From Acetomicrobium sp. UBA3949 (lineage in GTDB: Bacteria; Synergistota; Synergistia; Synergistales; Acetomicrobiaceae), in assembly GCA_002385485.1 (NCBI GenBank), contig DGDP01000089.1, positions 1 to 28,940 on the forward strand: a DNA stretch of 28,940 nucleotides. Direction: 5' to 3'. A model generated the notes under the pieces. That model was not told the origin of the DNA. It searched no databases and saw only the letters and a program-made list of their open reading frames with translations. Position 1 is the first letter of the stretch. Each line of letters opens with the position of its first letter. Below are positions 21,794-28,940 of this stretch, one piece after another. The translations under genes and the position numbers were made by a program.

Positions 21794-23551
21794 GTGGGAA
21801 GGTCTAAAAGGCTTCGGATTGCGCTTTTAATTTTTCTGGCATGCATTATAGCGGTTGAGCACGTTGGCGGAGCCAGCGCAATTTCGAGGGGCGAAGTGGT
21901 CTATGAAATAATGACGGCTCTGGACCTGCCGGTGGTGCAGGACGGCTCCGGCTTTGCAGACGTCTCGAAGCTCACCCTTCACGGAAAGTCCATTCAGGCA
22001 GCCAAAGCGTTGGGAATATTGCCGCCCTTTGAACATTTCTATCCCACTTTGGACGCGACGAACGCCGAGGCCTTGATGTTCGCCCTTCGCGCCCTCGGTC
22101 TTTTCAACGAGGCCGAAATATTGGACGAAATATGCGAGTTTGGCGAAAAAGAGGATGTTCCACCCCATCTTACTGTCTATCTGACCATGGCCGAAGAGAT
22201 GTCTCCAAAGGCACCTGAACTGCTTTTGAACGAGCCTGCAGCCAACGTTAGCCGAGAAGGCTTGAATTCCCTCGTAAACTGGCTGAAAGGTTGCAAGAAG
22301 GGATTTATCTTTGAAAAGACTCTTGAAGAAGGTCCCCTCACGGTGACGATACACAGGGAAGGTGTAGGGCGACCTCCGAAGCTGTGGCTTGTGTTGATAG
22401 ACGAAATTCCCCTGAACGCCGAAGCTCGTGCCCGAGACCTGGCGGACTATTTGAAAAATCTGGGGTTTCCCGCATTCATCGTGAAGCAGGAGTGGGCCTA
22501 TTTGGTCTCCGTCGGGCCCTTCATGGACTACGTCAAAGCCCATGACGTGAAGGCGCGTCTCCCCAAAGGCATGACGGCCTCCATACTTCCCTACAACGGC
22601 TCCGAGGAAAGCCCAGCTCTTTATTGGGTTTGCCTTTCCTACGACGCCACTTCCGAGACGGGGAAGATAGCCCTGTCCAGCGCTCGTTTCGGGACATCCA
22701 GACCTTTAAGCGAAATGGCTGGGGCGACGGGGGCGAAGGCTGCAGTAAACGGAGGATATTTCAGCGGAACGAGACCCATTGGGCTCGTCCTGACCGACGG
22801 AGCTATCTCTTACATGCCCTACAGAGGCAGGACCGCCATAGGCTGGGACGACAGCGGAAAGGTCTATATCGGACAAGTCGAAGCGGCAGCGAGAGTAGTG
22901 GTGGGATCGAAGGCGGAATTCGCTCTAGATGGCGTGAACGTGTCGCCGAGCTATCACGGCATAAGCGTATATAGTCCTGAATTCGGCATGGAGGTTCCCA
23001 ACCTGCCCTCCGATGCCCTGGAAGTAATGGTGAGGGAGGGGAAGGTGACGTGGAAACAAAGCGCCGCAACGACAAAAGGCCATTACATCCCGCCCGACGG
23101 ATATTTGCTCGTCGCCAGGGGCAACAGCAGGCAGTACTTCGCAAACGTGGTATTGGGAACGGAAGTTGAGTTAAAATCAGCCCTTCTCCCCGAGGAGTTT
23201 AACGGCGCAAAGTGGGCCTTCCAGGCAGGGCCGCCTCTTTTACGCAACGGAAGGGAGGCCTATGCAAACGAAGGTTTTAAGCCGAGTTTCACCGATAAAA
23301 GACACCCTAGGACGCTTTGGGGATACGATGGAAGGCGGATTTACTGGGTTGTGGTCGATGGCCGCGACCCGTGGCACTCGAGGGGCATGACCCTGTCGGA
23401 GTTGAGAACCCTTGCCAAACAATTCGGCATGAAAGAAGCTGTCAATTTAGACGGGGGAGGCTCATCCGGGCTTTGGTGGAAGGGTGCTTTGATCAACCAC
23501 TCGCCCGGCGGCAGGGAAAGGCCCCTTCCATATATAATTTATCTTGAATGA
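21794..23551 (+). CDS. Exported phosphodiester glycosidase (NAGPA-domain) protein with SLH-like N-terminus
   Basis: The 585-residue product starts with a signal peptide or anchor (hydrophobic 8-28). Residues about 31-105 resemble S-layer-homology repeats (SRGEVVYEIM...FADVSK...AAKALGIL...FYPTLDATNAEALMFALRALG). Residues about 195-260 look like a SPOR-type fold (paired strands around LWLVLIDEIPL and YLVSVGPF); this is less sure. The C-terminal half is a NAGPA/phosphodiester glycosidase domain with AAVNGGYF (316-323) and NLDGGGSSGLW (551-561), both catalytic-site motifs of the family. In bacteria such domains act on envelope glycans or uncover sugar phosphodiesters; the substrate is unknown. 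The GTG start has GGGGAGG upstream. Attachment to the cell envelope via the N-terminus is inferred. Confidence 0.85.
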   Translation: MGRSKRLRIALLIFLACIIAVEHVGGASAISRGEVVYEIMTALDLPVVQDGSGFADVSKLTLHGKSIQAAKALGILPPFEHFYPTLDATNAEALMFALRALGLFNEAEILDEICEFGEKEDVPPHLTVYLTMAEEMSPKAPELLLNEPAANVSREGLNSLVNWLKGCKKGFIFEKTLEEGPLTVTIHREGVGRPPKLWLVLIDEIPLNAEARARDLADYLKNLGFPAFIVKQEWAYLVSVGPFMDYVKAHDVKARLPKGMTASILPYNGSEESPALYWVCLSYDATSETGKIALSSARFGTSRPLSEMAGATGAKAAVNGGYFSGTRPIGLVLTDGAISYMPYRGRTAIGWDDSGKVYIGQVEAAARVVVGSKAEFALDGVNVSPSYHGISVYSPEFGMEVPNLPSDALEVMVREGKVTWKQSAATTKGHYIPPDGYLLVARGNSRQYFANVVLGTEVELKSALLPEEFNGAKWAFQAGPPLLRNGREAYANEGFKPSFTDKRHPRTLWGYDGRRIYWVVVDGRDPWHSRGMTLSELRTLAKQFGMKEAVNLDGGGSSGLWWKGALINHSPGGRERPLPYIIYLE

Positions 23552-23573
23552 TTCTTTGCGGGAGGTGTAGGGT

Positions 23574-23918
23574 ATGGAAAAATTGACGAATCAAAGATGC
23601 GTACCCTGCGAGGGAGGCATTCCTCCCATGACAAGGGAGGAGGCCGAAGAATATTTGAGCCAGGTGCCTTCATGGAGAATCGTGGAGGAGGAGGGCATTC
23701 TTAAACTTAATAAGACCTTTAAATTCAAGAACTTCAGGGAATCCTGGCAGTTTTTCGATAGAATAGCTGAACTGGCCGAGTCCGAAGGGCATCATCCTGA
23801 CATATCGGTCCACTACAACCGCGTTATCGTAACTTTGTTCACCTATGCTATAAAGGGGCTGTTCTTAAATGATTTTATAATGGCTGCCAAGATAGAGGAA
23901 ATCGTAAAGGAGCTCTAA
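23574..23918 (+). CDS. Pterin-4a-carbinolamine dehydratase family protein (PCD/PhhB/DCoH)
   Basis: The 114-residue protein matches the PCD family: the W-x-I/V entry (SWRIVEEEGILKLNKTFKFKNF), then EGHHPDISVHYNRV (71-84) with the paired catalytic histidines His73-His74, and the NDFIMAAKIEEI end. The family dehydrates 4a-hydroxytetrahydrobiopterin in aromatic amino-acid hydroxylation. The third catalytic His, normally in a T/S-H-x-x-x-x-L element, appears as Tyr91 (FTYAIKGL), so activity may be altered. No aromatic hydroxylase is visible and the host is probably anaerobic, so another role is possible. It follows the glycosidase gene by 22 bp with GGGAGGTG upstream and ends at a terminator. Confidence 0.9.
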   Translation: MEKLTNQRCVPCEGGIPPMTREEAEEYLSQVPSWRIVEEEGILKLNKTFKFKNFRESWQFFDRIAELAESEGHHPDISVHYNRVIVTLFTYAIKGLFLNDFIMAAKIEEIVKEL

Positions 23919-23946
23919 AGGCCACCGGTAAGATGGTGGCCTTTTT
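23917..23946. terminator. Bidirectional terminator between the PCD and NhaC genes
   Basis: AAAGGCCACC (23917-23926) pairs perfectly with GGTGGCCTTT (23935-23944), 8-base loop, followed by TTTTT on the plus strand. The stop codon of the PCD gene is within the left arm. Confidence 0.85.
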
Positions 23947-23957
23947 GTTTTCGTAAA

Positions 23958-25469
23958 CTATTCGGTTATTATGTCGTCGTCAGTATCCTTGCGCCAGAAT
24001 ATGAACTTGCCCATGGCCGTCAGAGCTATGGCGACTATGGGGTTGATGTAGTTAAAGAAGGCGAAGGGCGCGAACTCAAGGGTAGGTATGCCAAAGAGGC
24101 TCGTATGATAAGCGCCGCAGGTGTTCTATGGTATCAAAACGGAGGTAAGGGTGCCGCTGTCTTCAAGAGTTCTCGACAGCATCCTGGGGTGCAGCCCCAT
24201 TTTGTCGAAGGCAGGTTTGAACATCCTTCCGGGAAGCACAATTGCCGTGTATTGATCGCCAACCAGGAGGTTTGTGGCAAAACATCCGATTATGACAGAG
24301 ACGACCATTCCCGTCACGCTTTTAACGTGTTTTAGTATTGCCTCAAGCAGCACCTCGAGAAAGCCGCATCTTTCCATGACTCCGCCGAAAGATAGGGCAC
24401 AGAGAATCAAAGATACCGTCCACATCATGGAATCCAAACCGCCCCGTTCCAACAGGCTGCTCAACATTTCGCCCACCTGTCGGGCAAGCTCGGGATTGAC
24501 GTCAGTAACGCCTTTGGCTGCAAGCATAGAGGCTATGGTCTCCGGGCTTGTTGCTCCAGCTATTTCGGCGCTGAAGGCCGGCACGTAGCCGTAGTGGATC
24601 GCAGTGACCATGGTACCCAGGCCGTTTCCATGAAGAAGTATCATGATGCCGCCCAAAACGACGCCCGCGAACATGCTGGGAATGGCAGGAAATTTCAAAG
24701 CTGCCAAAGTTATTACGACGAGGGGCGGTATGAAACCGAGGAGGCCTATGTCGAATTCGGCAGCCAAAAGCTTTTGAAAGGCCTCGATCCTCGAAGTGTC
24801 AAGAGTGCCGCCGGCAAACCTGAAGCCAAGGACGATAGTGATGATTGCCACGATAACGTAGGTCGTCATCGTGGTGGAAACCAGGGCACGGATGTGGCTG
24901 AAAAGGGTGGTACCTGCTACTGCTGGAGCCAGGTTGGTCGTGTCGGAAAGGGGAGACATCTTGTCCCCGAAATAAGCTCCGGAGATGACCACACCCGCGG
25001 CAAGAGGCATGGGAACGCCAAGGCCGGCTGCAATGCCTATCAAGACGAGACCTACCGTTCCGGAGGTGCCCCAGGAGGATCCCGTAGCCAGGGACACGAT
25101 CGAGCAGATCAACAGCGTAGCAAGAAGAAAGATGCTTGGAGACAGGATGCTCAAGCCGTAATAGATGAGCGTCGGGACTACCCCGCCCTGTATCCAGGAG
25201 CCCACGATCATGCCGACTATCATTAGGATGAGGATTGCCTGTAGCCCTATGTGGATGCCCCGAAAGATGCCCTCTTCAATGTCCTTCCAGCTTATGTGAA
25301 GCAGGAAGCGCCCAATGAGGCACACAAAAGAAGTTGCGATCACGATGGGGATGTGAACGTCAACCCCCAAAGCCAGCACTCCGACGCCTATGCAGGCAAA
25401 GGATACCACCACGGCAACGACAGCCTCAAGCAGCGACGGCTTTCTCTGTCTTCTTCCGCCTTCGTCCAT
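23958..25469 (-). pseudogene. NhaC family Na+/H+ antiporter gene with an in-frame amber codon
   Basis: The first 447 codons (25469 to 24129) encode an NhaC-type antiporter: about twelve membrane segments, GSSWGTSGTVGLVLIGIA, SGAYFGDKMSPLSDTTNLAPAVAG and LVGDQYTAIVLPGRMF. A TAG at 24128-24126 follows SGTLTSVLIP. Reading on in the same frame gives NTCGAYHTSLFGIPTLEFAP and a final membrane helix, 55 more codons, ending at TAG 23960-23958. NhaC proteins continue IPWNTCGA at this place, so the TAG replaces a Trp codon by one base change (TGG to TAG). The tail is intact, so the change is recent, an assembly error, or tolerated. TAG serves as the ordinary stop of other genes here, arguing against recoding. 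The start ATG has GGGAGG upstream and a good promoter. Confidence 0.8.
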
Positions 25470-25831
25470 TGTCTAAAATTCCTCCCTTCCATGATTAAAA
25501 GATCATGATATATTTATCAATTTAATTATAAGTTAGCCAATGTCGTTATACAAGACAAATATTTCAAAAAAATAGATATATTTAAAATATATAATTAATA
25601 TAAATTTAGTATTTGATCACAAATATACTAACGTTCAAATATGTTCGCCACTCCTAATTTTTTGACAATTATCATAGGATATTCAATTTGAAATTATATA
25701 AATTTATTTTATTTTGCCTACATGAATTATAATAAAGAATAATTAGTATATCTCGTGAACATAAAATATTAATAATTCGATAGCAGGGTATATCAAAAAA
25801 AGAAAGTCGGGGACGAATAAAAGACGAATAA
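25470..25831. other. AT-rich intergenic region upstream of the NhaC gene
   Basis: About 360 bp of very A+T-rich sequence. Apart from the NhaC promoter it shows no start codon with a ribosome site and a sustained frame, and no recognised RNA. A short direct repeat GACGAATAAAA occurs twice near 25812-25833, just before the mgtE terminator. Confidence 0.6.
25525..25553 (-). promoter_or_regulatory. Promoter of the NhaC-family gene
   Basis: On the minus strand TTGTAT (25553-25548), 17-bp spacer and a perfect TATAAT (25530-25525), about 60 bp upstream of the start codon. Confidence 0.65.
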
Positions 25832-25865
25832 AAAAAGCACGAACATCCCTCTGTTCGTGCTTTTT
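25832..25865 (-). terminator. Terminator of mgtE
   Basis: Perfect 13-bp arms AAAAAGCACGAAC (25832-25844) and GTTCGTGCTTTTT (25853-25865) with an 8-base loop. On the minus strand the stem ends in a T run. It lies about 36 bp past the mgtE stop. Confidence 0.85.
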
Positions 25866-25901
25866 AAAGTTGCCATATATGCATTCGAAAATCCTATCCC
25901 C

Positions 25902-27260
25902 TTAACCTAACTTGAGCAGCTTTATGGCGATGTTGAAATAAACCGTCAGCGACGTGATATCCACCACGGTGCTTATAAGGGGGGCGGAAAAGACGGCCGG
26001 ATCCAGCCTGAAGGCCCTCCCGACGATGGGAAGTATGGCGCCAATGGTGGAGCTTACGATCAAGACCACCGTTATGGTGACGGCGACGACAGCTGCGACG
26101 CTAGTCGAACCGCTGACCGTCCAGGCGAAGAAATACCCGATCGTTCCCATCACGATTCCGATGAGGGCGCTTACGCGAAGCTCCTTGAAGAGTATGACGG
26201 CTATGTCCTGAACCGTGATCTCGCCAAGGGCAAGGCCCCTTATGATGAGAGAAGAAGCCTGCGTCCCGGAATTGCCTCCCACTCCCGCTAGTAGGGGCAT
26301 GAAAAAAGTAAGGGCCACTACGCTGCTTAAAACTCCCTCGTAATGTTTCAGAATGTTGCTCGTCACTGCCTGCGTTGCGAAGAGGACCACCAGCCAGCCG
26401 ATGCGCTTGCTGAAAAGCGTCGTCAGTGCCGATTCGAGGTAGGGCAGGTCCAGAGGTTGGCTTCCGCCCAGCCTGTGGATGTCTTCAGTGTCCTCTTCTT
26501 CGATGACGTCCATGATGTCGTCGGCTGTGATGACGCCTACGAGGCGGCCCTGTTCGTTCACCACTGGTAGTATCATGAGGTCGTACTGACTCATGAGCTT
26601 GGCAGCTTCTTCTTGGTCCGCCGTAGCCAAAACCGTTATGATGTTGGTGTGCATTACGTCTTCGACCTTTGTCTTAGGATCGTTTAAAAGAAGCTCCTTC
26701 AGGGAGAGGACGCCAACAAGCTTGCCCACGGCATCTACGATGTATATGTAGTTTGTCACGCTTTGTTTTCTGCCGACCTTTCTGATGTGTTCTATCACCC
26801 GCTCTATAGTCCAGTATTGCCTGGCCTGGATGTAGTCCAGGGACATTATGCCCCCGGCGGAATCCTCGGGATAGGACATGAGAAACTTTATGCTTTCGAG
26901 GTACTCCCGGGGAATCATGGCTATGATCTCCTGGGCTTTGTTGGGGTGTATGGCCATAAGCAGGTCGGCTATAGCATCCCGCCCCATGGCGGCAAGTATC
27001 GCCTCGGCCACGGCTTTGTCGGAGTGATCAAGCAGCCGGTATTGATCGTCGTAATCCAAGTGCTCCAAGGCCTCAGCTGCTGCCTCCGGCAGAGTGAGAG
27101 AGAGGATGACGAGCTGTTCGGACTCTTCGAGTTCGTCCAAGAGCGCGCCAATTTCGTAGGGGTGAAGCTCCTCCAGATAAAGGCGCAAGGCTTCCAGGTC
27201 CTGTTTTTCGAGCATTTCTTCGACCGTTTCCTTGAAGAAATCGATGTTTCTCTGTTCCAT
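25902..27260 (-). CDS. mgtE: Magnesium transporter MgtE
   Basis: The 452-residue product has the full MgtE layout: a helical N domain (about 1-125), a pair of CBS domains (about 130-255; MSLDYIQAR... and VEDVMHTNIITV...VGVITADDIMDVIEEE) and five membrane helices (about 275-452) with LAGVGGNSGTQASSLIIRGLA and the pore-lining Asp in STVVDITSLTVYF. Known members are Mg2+ channels that close when the N and CBS domains bind Mg2+. The frame opens 24 codons further upstream, but the ATG at 27260 has GGGAGGTGA eight bases before it and gives the normal length. It is monocistronic with its own terminator. A long leader precedes it, but no M-box riboswitch could be recognised. Confidence 0.95.
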   Translation of the reverse strand: MEQRNIDFFKETVEEMLEKQDLEALRLYLEELHPYEIGALLDELEESEQLVILSLTLPEAAAEALEHLDYDDQYRLLDHSDKAVAEAILAAMGRDAIADLLMAIHPNKAQEIIAMIPREYLESIKFLMSYPEDSAGGIMSLDYIQARQYWTIERVIEHIRKVGRKQSVTNYIYIVDAVGKLVGVLSLKELLLNDPKTKVEDVMHTNIITVLATADQEEAAKLMSQYDLMILPVVNEQGRLVGVITADDIMDVIEEEDTEDIHRLGGSQPLDLPYLESALTTLFSKRIGWLVVLFATQAVTSNILKHYEGVLSSVVALTFFMPLLAGVGGNSGTQASSLIIRGLALGEITVQDIAVILFKELRVSALIGIVMGTIGYFFAWTVSGSTSVAAVVAVTITVVLIVSSTIGAILPIVGRAFRLDPAVFSAPLISTVVDITSLTVYFNIAIKLLKLG

Positions 27261-27849
27261 GCAAATCACCTCCCAGAGAGCTTTTTTGGTTAAAGGGCAA
27301 AAGAATATGGAGGCAACCATAACGTTGCCCAAGCCGATTGCCCGGGGCCTTCAAAGGCTGCTCTCATCTTATCGGAAGGTTCTGCCGCTTATTTGGGGAG
27401 CTTTGAACGGAGGCTATTGAGAGTATCGAGAGGCTGAAGCTGTCAAAGCGGCGGCAGTGTAGCTGCGACCTTCCGAAGGAAGAAGAGCGCGCTTGAGGCG
27501 ATGTCCTTCATTTAAAAACGTAACTTTATCCTTCATTGCACTGTACCGACGACTACCGGGTCCAGCGTCCACGCACTGCCACCACCTTTCTTGTGAATGG
27601 GATTCAAAAACCGTTGTTAGCCTAACATATATAATGAAATTTTGCATCCCCCCTACCGTAAATATTTTGATAGCTTTTCCTGACATGTATACATAGACAA
27701 AGAGACTTTGCGTATATAATATACAAGTAATTATGGAATAGATATAGTTGCGGAGGTGATGCCCGAGGTTATTGCAGGTCGGATTGGTTGTGTTCGCACT
27801 ATTTTACTCATTTAAGTTATCTTTATAACAAATGATAGGAGGTCTTTCG
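27261..27849. other. Divergent intergenic region between mgtE and the DAACS symporter
   Basis: This 589-bp stretch contains no convincing gene. It holds two palindromes, GTTAGCCTAAC (near 27614-27624) and ATGTATACAT (27685-27694), a probable promoter for the symporter, and a GGAGGTG at 27752-27758 followed by very short frames. The open frame on the minus strand at 27414-27686 has no ribosome site and no family resemblance and is read as mgtE leader. A possible mgtE promoter (TTGACA at 27446-27441, minus strand) has a poor spacer. Confidence 0.55.
27694..27720 (+). promoter_or_regulatory. Possible promoter of the DAACS symporter
   Basis: A perfect TATAAT (27715-27720) with TAGACA (27694-27699) upstream, but a short 15-bp spacer. 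The ATGTATACAT palindrome abuts the -35 and could be an operator. Confidence 0.4.
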
Positions 27850-28940
27850 ATGTTTAAGAGGATGGGCTTACTGCCAAGGCTGATCATTGCCATTATTTGC
27901 GGTATCTTGATCGGGAAATATTTTCCCCAGTGGTGTGTCGGGCTTCTTGCCACCTTCAACGGCATTTTCGGGAATTTCCTGGGGTTTGTCATTCCCCTCA
28001 TTATCCTCGGTTTCGTCGCTCCCGGCATAGCAGATCTGGGAAAGGGAGCGGGAAAGCTCCTTGGGATGACGGTCGTGTTTGCCTACGGCTCTACCATACT
28101 TGCCGGCCTTTTTGCCTTCTTTGTCGGGACTAATATTATGCCTAAGATAATCAACTTCGCCTCCGACATAATGGCCACCAACCCCGAAGAGCACCTGTTG
28201 CCTCCCTATTTTACGATCGACATGCCGCCGCTCATGGGCGTGATGACGGCTATTCTGCTGGCTTTTATCCTCGGGATCGGCATATCTGCGCTGAAGGAAA
28301 AAACCCTCTACAACGTAACGGTCGAATTCCAAAAGATCGTGAGCATGGTCATTGCTTATGTAATAATTCCCCTGCTTCCCTTTCATGTGGCGGGCATATT
28401 TGCGAACATGACCCATGCCGGAGAAGTGGGCAGGATAATGTCCGTTTTTGGCAAAGTCTTCCTGCTCGTCATCGCTTCCCATCTCACATTGATAATCGTC
28501 TACTTTGCCGTGGCCTGCACCTATGGAGGCAAAAACTTCTTTCAGTGCCTTAAAAACCAGATCCCCGGCTATGTTACTGCTTTAGGAACGCAGTCCTCAG
28601 CTGCTACGATTCCCGTAAACGTCCAGTGCGCCGAAAGAAACGGCGTTTCTAAGGCGGTAAGGGACTTCGTCATACCCCTTTGCGCTACCATACATCTGGC
28701 TGGTTCTACGATAACGATCACAATGTGCTCCCTGGCGGTCATGATGCTTCACGGAACGCAGTTTACCTTTGCCTCCATGGTCGGCTTTATTGCCATGCTT
28801 GGCATTACCATGGTCGCCGCACCCGGCGTTCCCGGCGGAGCCGTGATGGCTGCCCTAGGCGTGCTGGAAAGCATGCTCGGCTTTAGCGAGGCCCAACTCG
28901 GCCTCATGATAGCCCTTTACATCGCCCAAGACAGCTTCGG
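27850..28940 (+). CDS. Dicarboxylate/amino acid:cation symporter (DAACS/SLC1 family), C-terminus beyond window
   Basis: An open frame of 363 complete codons starts at the ATG at 27850, with AGGAGGT seven bases upstream, and runs off the right edge. The translation is a DAACS carrier: LGFVIPLIILGFVAPGIADLG in the early helices, TQSSAATIP as the serine-rich re-entrant loop (family form SSSAATLP), IPLCATIHLAGSTITIT for helix 7 and AAPGVPGGAV for the second re-entrant loop. The end of the visible part (IALYIAQDSFG) reaches the helix-8 segment that carries the ligand-binding Asp. Known members move glutamate, aspartate, C4-dicarboxylates or serine/threonine with Na+ or H+; substrate is undetermined. 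Only a short C-terminal part is missing. Confidence 0.93.
   Translation, partial: MFKRMGLLPRLIIAIICGILIGKYFPQWCVGLLATFNGIFGNFLGFVIPLIILGFVAPGIADLGKGAGKLLGMTVVFAYGSTILAGLFAFFVGTNIMPKIINFASDIMATNPEEHLLPPYFTIDMPPLMGVMTAILLAFILGIGISALKEKTLYNVTVEFQKIVSMVIAYVIIPLLPFHVAGIFANMTHAGEVGRIMSVFGKVFLLVIASHLTLIIVYFAVACTYGGKNFFQCLKNQIPGYVTALGTQSSAATIPVNVQCAERNGVSKAVRDFVIPLCATIHLAGSTITITMCSLAVMMLHGTQFTFASMVGFIAMLGITMVAAPGVPGGAVMAALGVLESMLGFSEAQLGLMIALYIAQDSF

Noticed and set aside
24126..24128. Pyrrolysine or other recoding of TAG
   Set aside because: The residue expected from the family is Trp, not Lys, and TAG terminates several intact genes in the window. A point mutation or sequencing error is simpler.
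27261..27640. M-box (ykoK) magnesium riboswitch before mgtE
   Set aside because: Looked for on the minus strand; the conserved M-box blocks were not found. A covariance search would settle it.
27414..27686. 90-codon open frame on the minus strand before mgtE
   Set aside because: No ribosome site before its possible starts and no recognisable protein features; treated as leader.
1..28940. CRISPR arrays, insertion sequences, phage genes, toxin-antitoxin pairs
   Set aside because: No spaced repeats, transposase, integrase or small paired toxin-antitoxin genes were recognised on either strand.

Overview
The window looks like chromosomal DNA of an anaerobic, amino-acid- and organic-acid-fermenting bacterium, most probably a member of the Synergistota (Acetomicrobium/Anaerobaculum-like). 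This is inferred from the gene mix (TAXI-type TRAP transporter, AtuA/DUF4387 pair, NrpR-type regulator, urocanase, many secondary amino-acid and carboxylate carriers) and the style of the sequence; no marker gene fixes the taxonomy. No phage, insertion sequence, CRISPR array or rRNA was seen. Nine of the protein genes or gene pairs are transporters.

Region 1 (1-9680) is a divergent carboxylate-metabolism locus. Leftward: an AtuA-family protein, an MmgE/PrpD-family protein, a DUF4387 protein and a second MmgE/PrpD protein cut by the window edge, with 2-4 bp junctions. Rightward: an aconitase/isopropylmalate-dehydratase-type large and small subunit, a TAXI solute receptor, its fused TRAP permease, and an isocitrate-lyase/PEP-mutase-superfamily lyase. 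Together these could import a branched di- or tricarboxylate, dehydrate/hydrate it, and cleave it to pyruvate plus a second acid. The 505-bp control region between the arms has a promoter for each and four copies of a TTAGYGRT-type motif. An NrpR-like (DUF128) regulator follows at 9753-10763.

Region 2 (10767-12510): tRNA-Val(CAC) on the minus strand with a clear promoter, then a YfcC-family carrier closed by a 16-bp perfect terminator stem.

Region 3 (12534-19897), all leftward: an AT-rich YjiH-family membrane protein; an IclR regulator followed by a long-form urocanate hydratase (hutU), with a palindromic operator in front of iclR; and a four-gene polar amino-acid ABC transporter (receptor, permease, ATPase, permease). 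Uptake and breakdown of histidine/urocanate is a reasonable but unproven reading.

Region 4 (20396-23946), rightward: an alanine/glycine:cation symporter, an exported phosphodiester-glycosidase-domain protein and a pterin-carbinolamine-dehydratase-family protein, ending in a bidirectional terminator.

Region 5 (23958-28940): an NhaC-family antiporter gene interrupted by one in-frame amber codon at a conserved-looking Trp position, an AT-rich gap, mgtE, and divergently a DAACS (SLC1-type) symporter that runs off the right edge.
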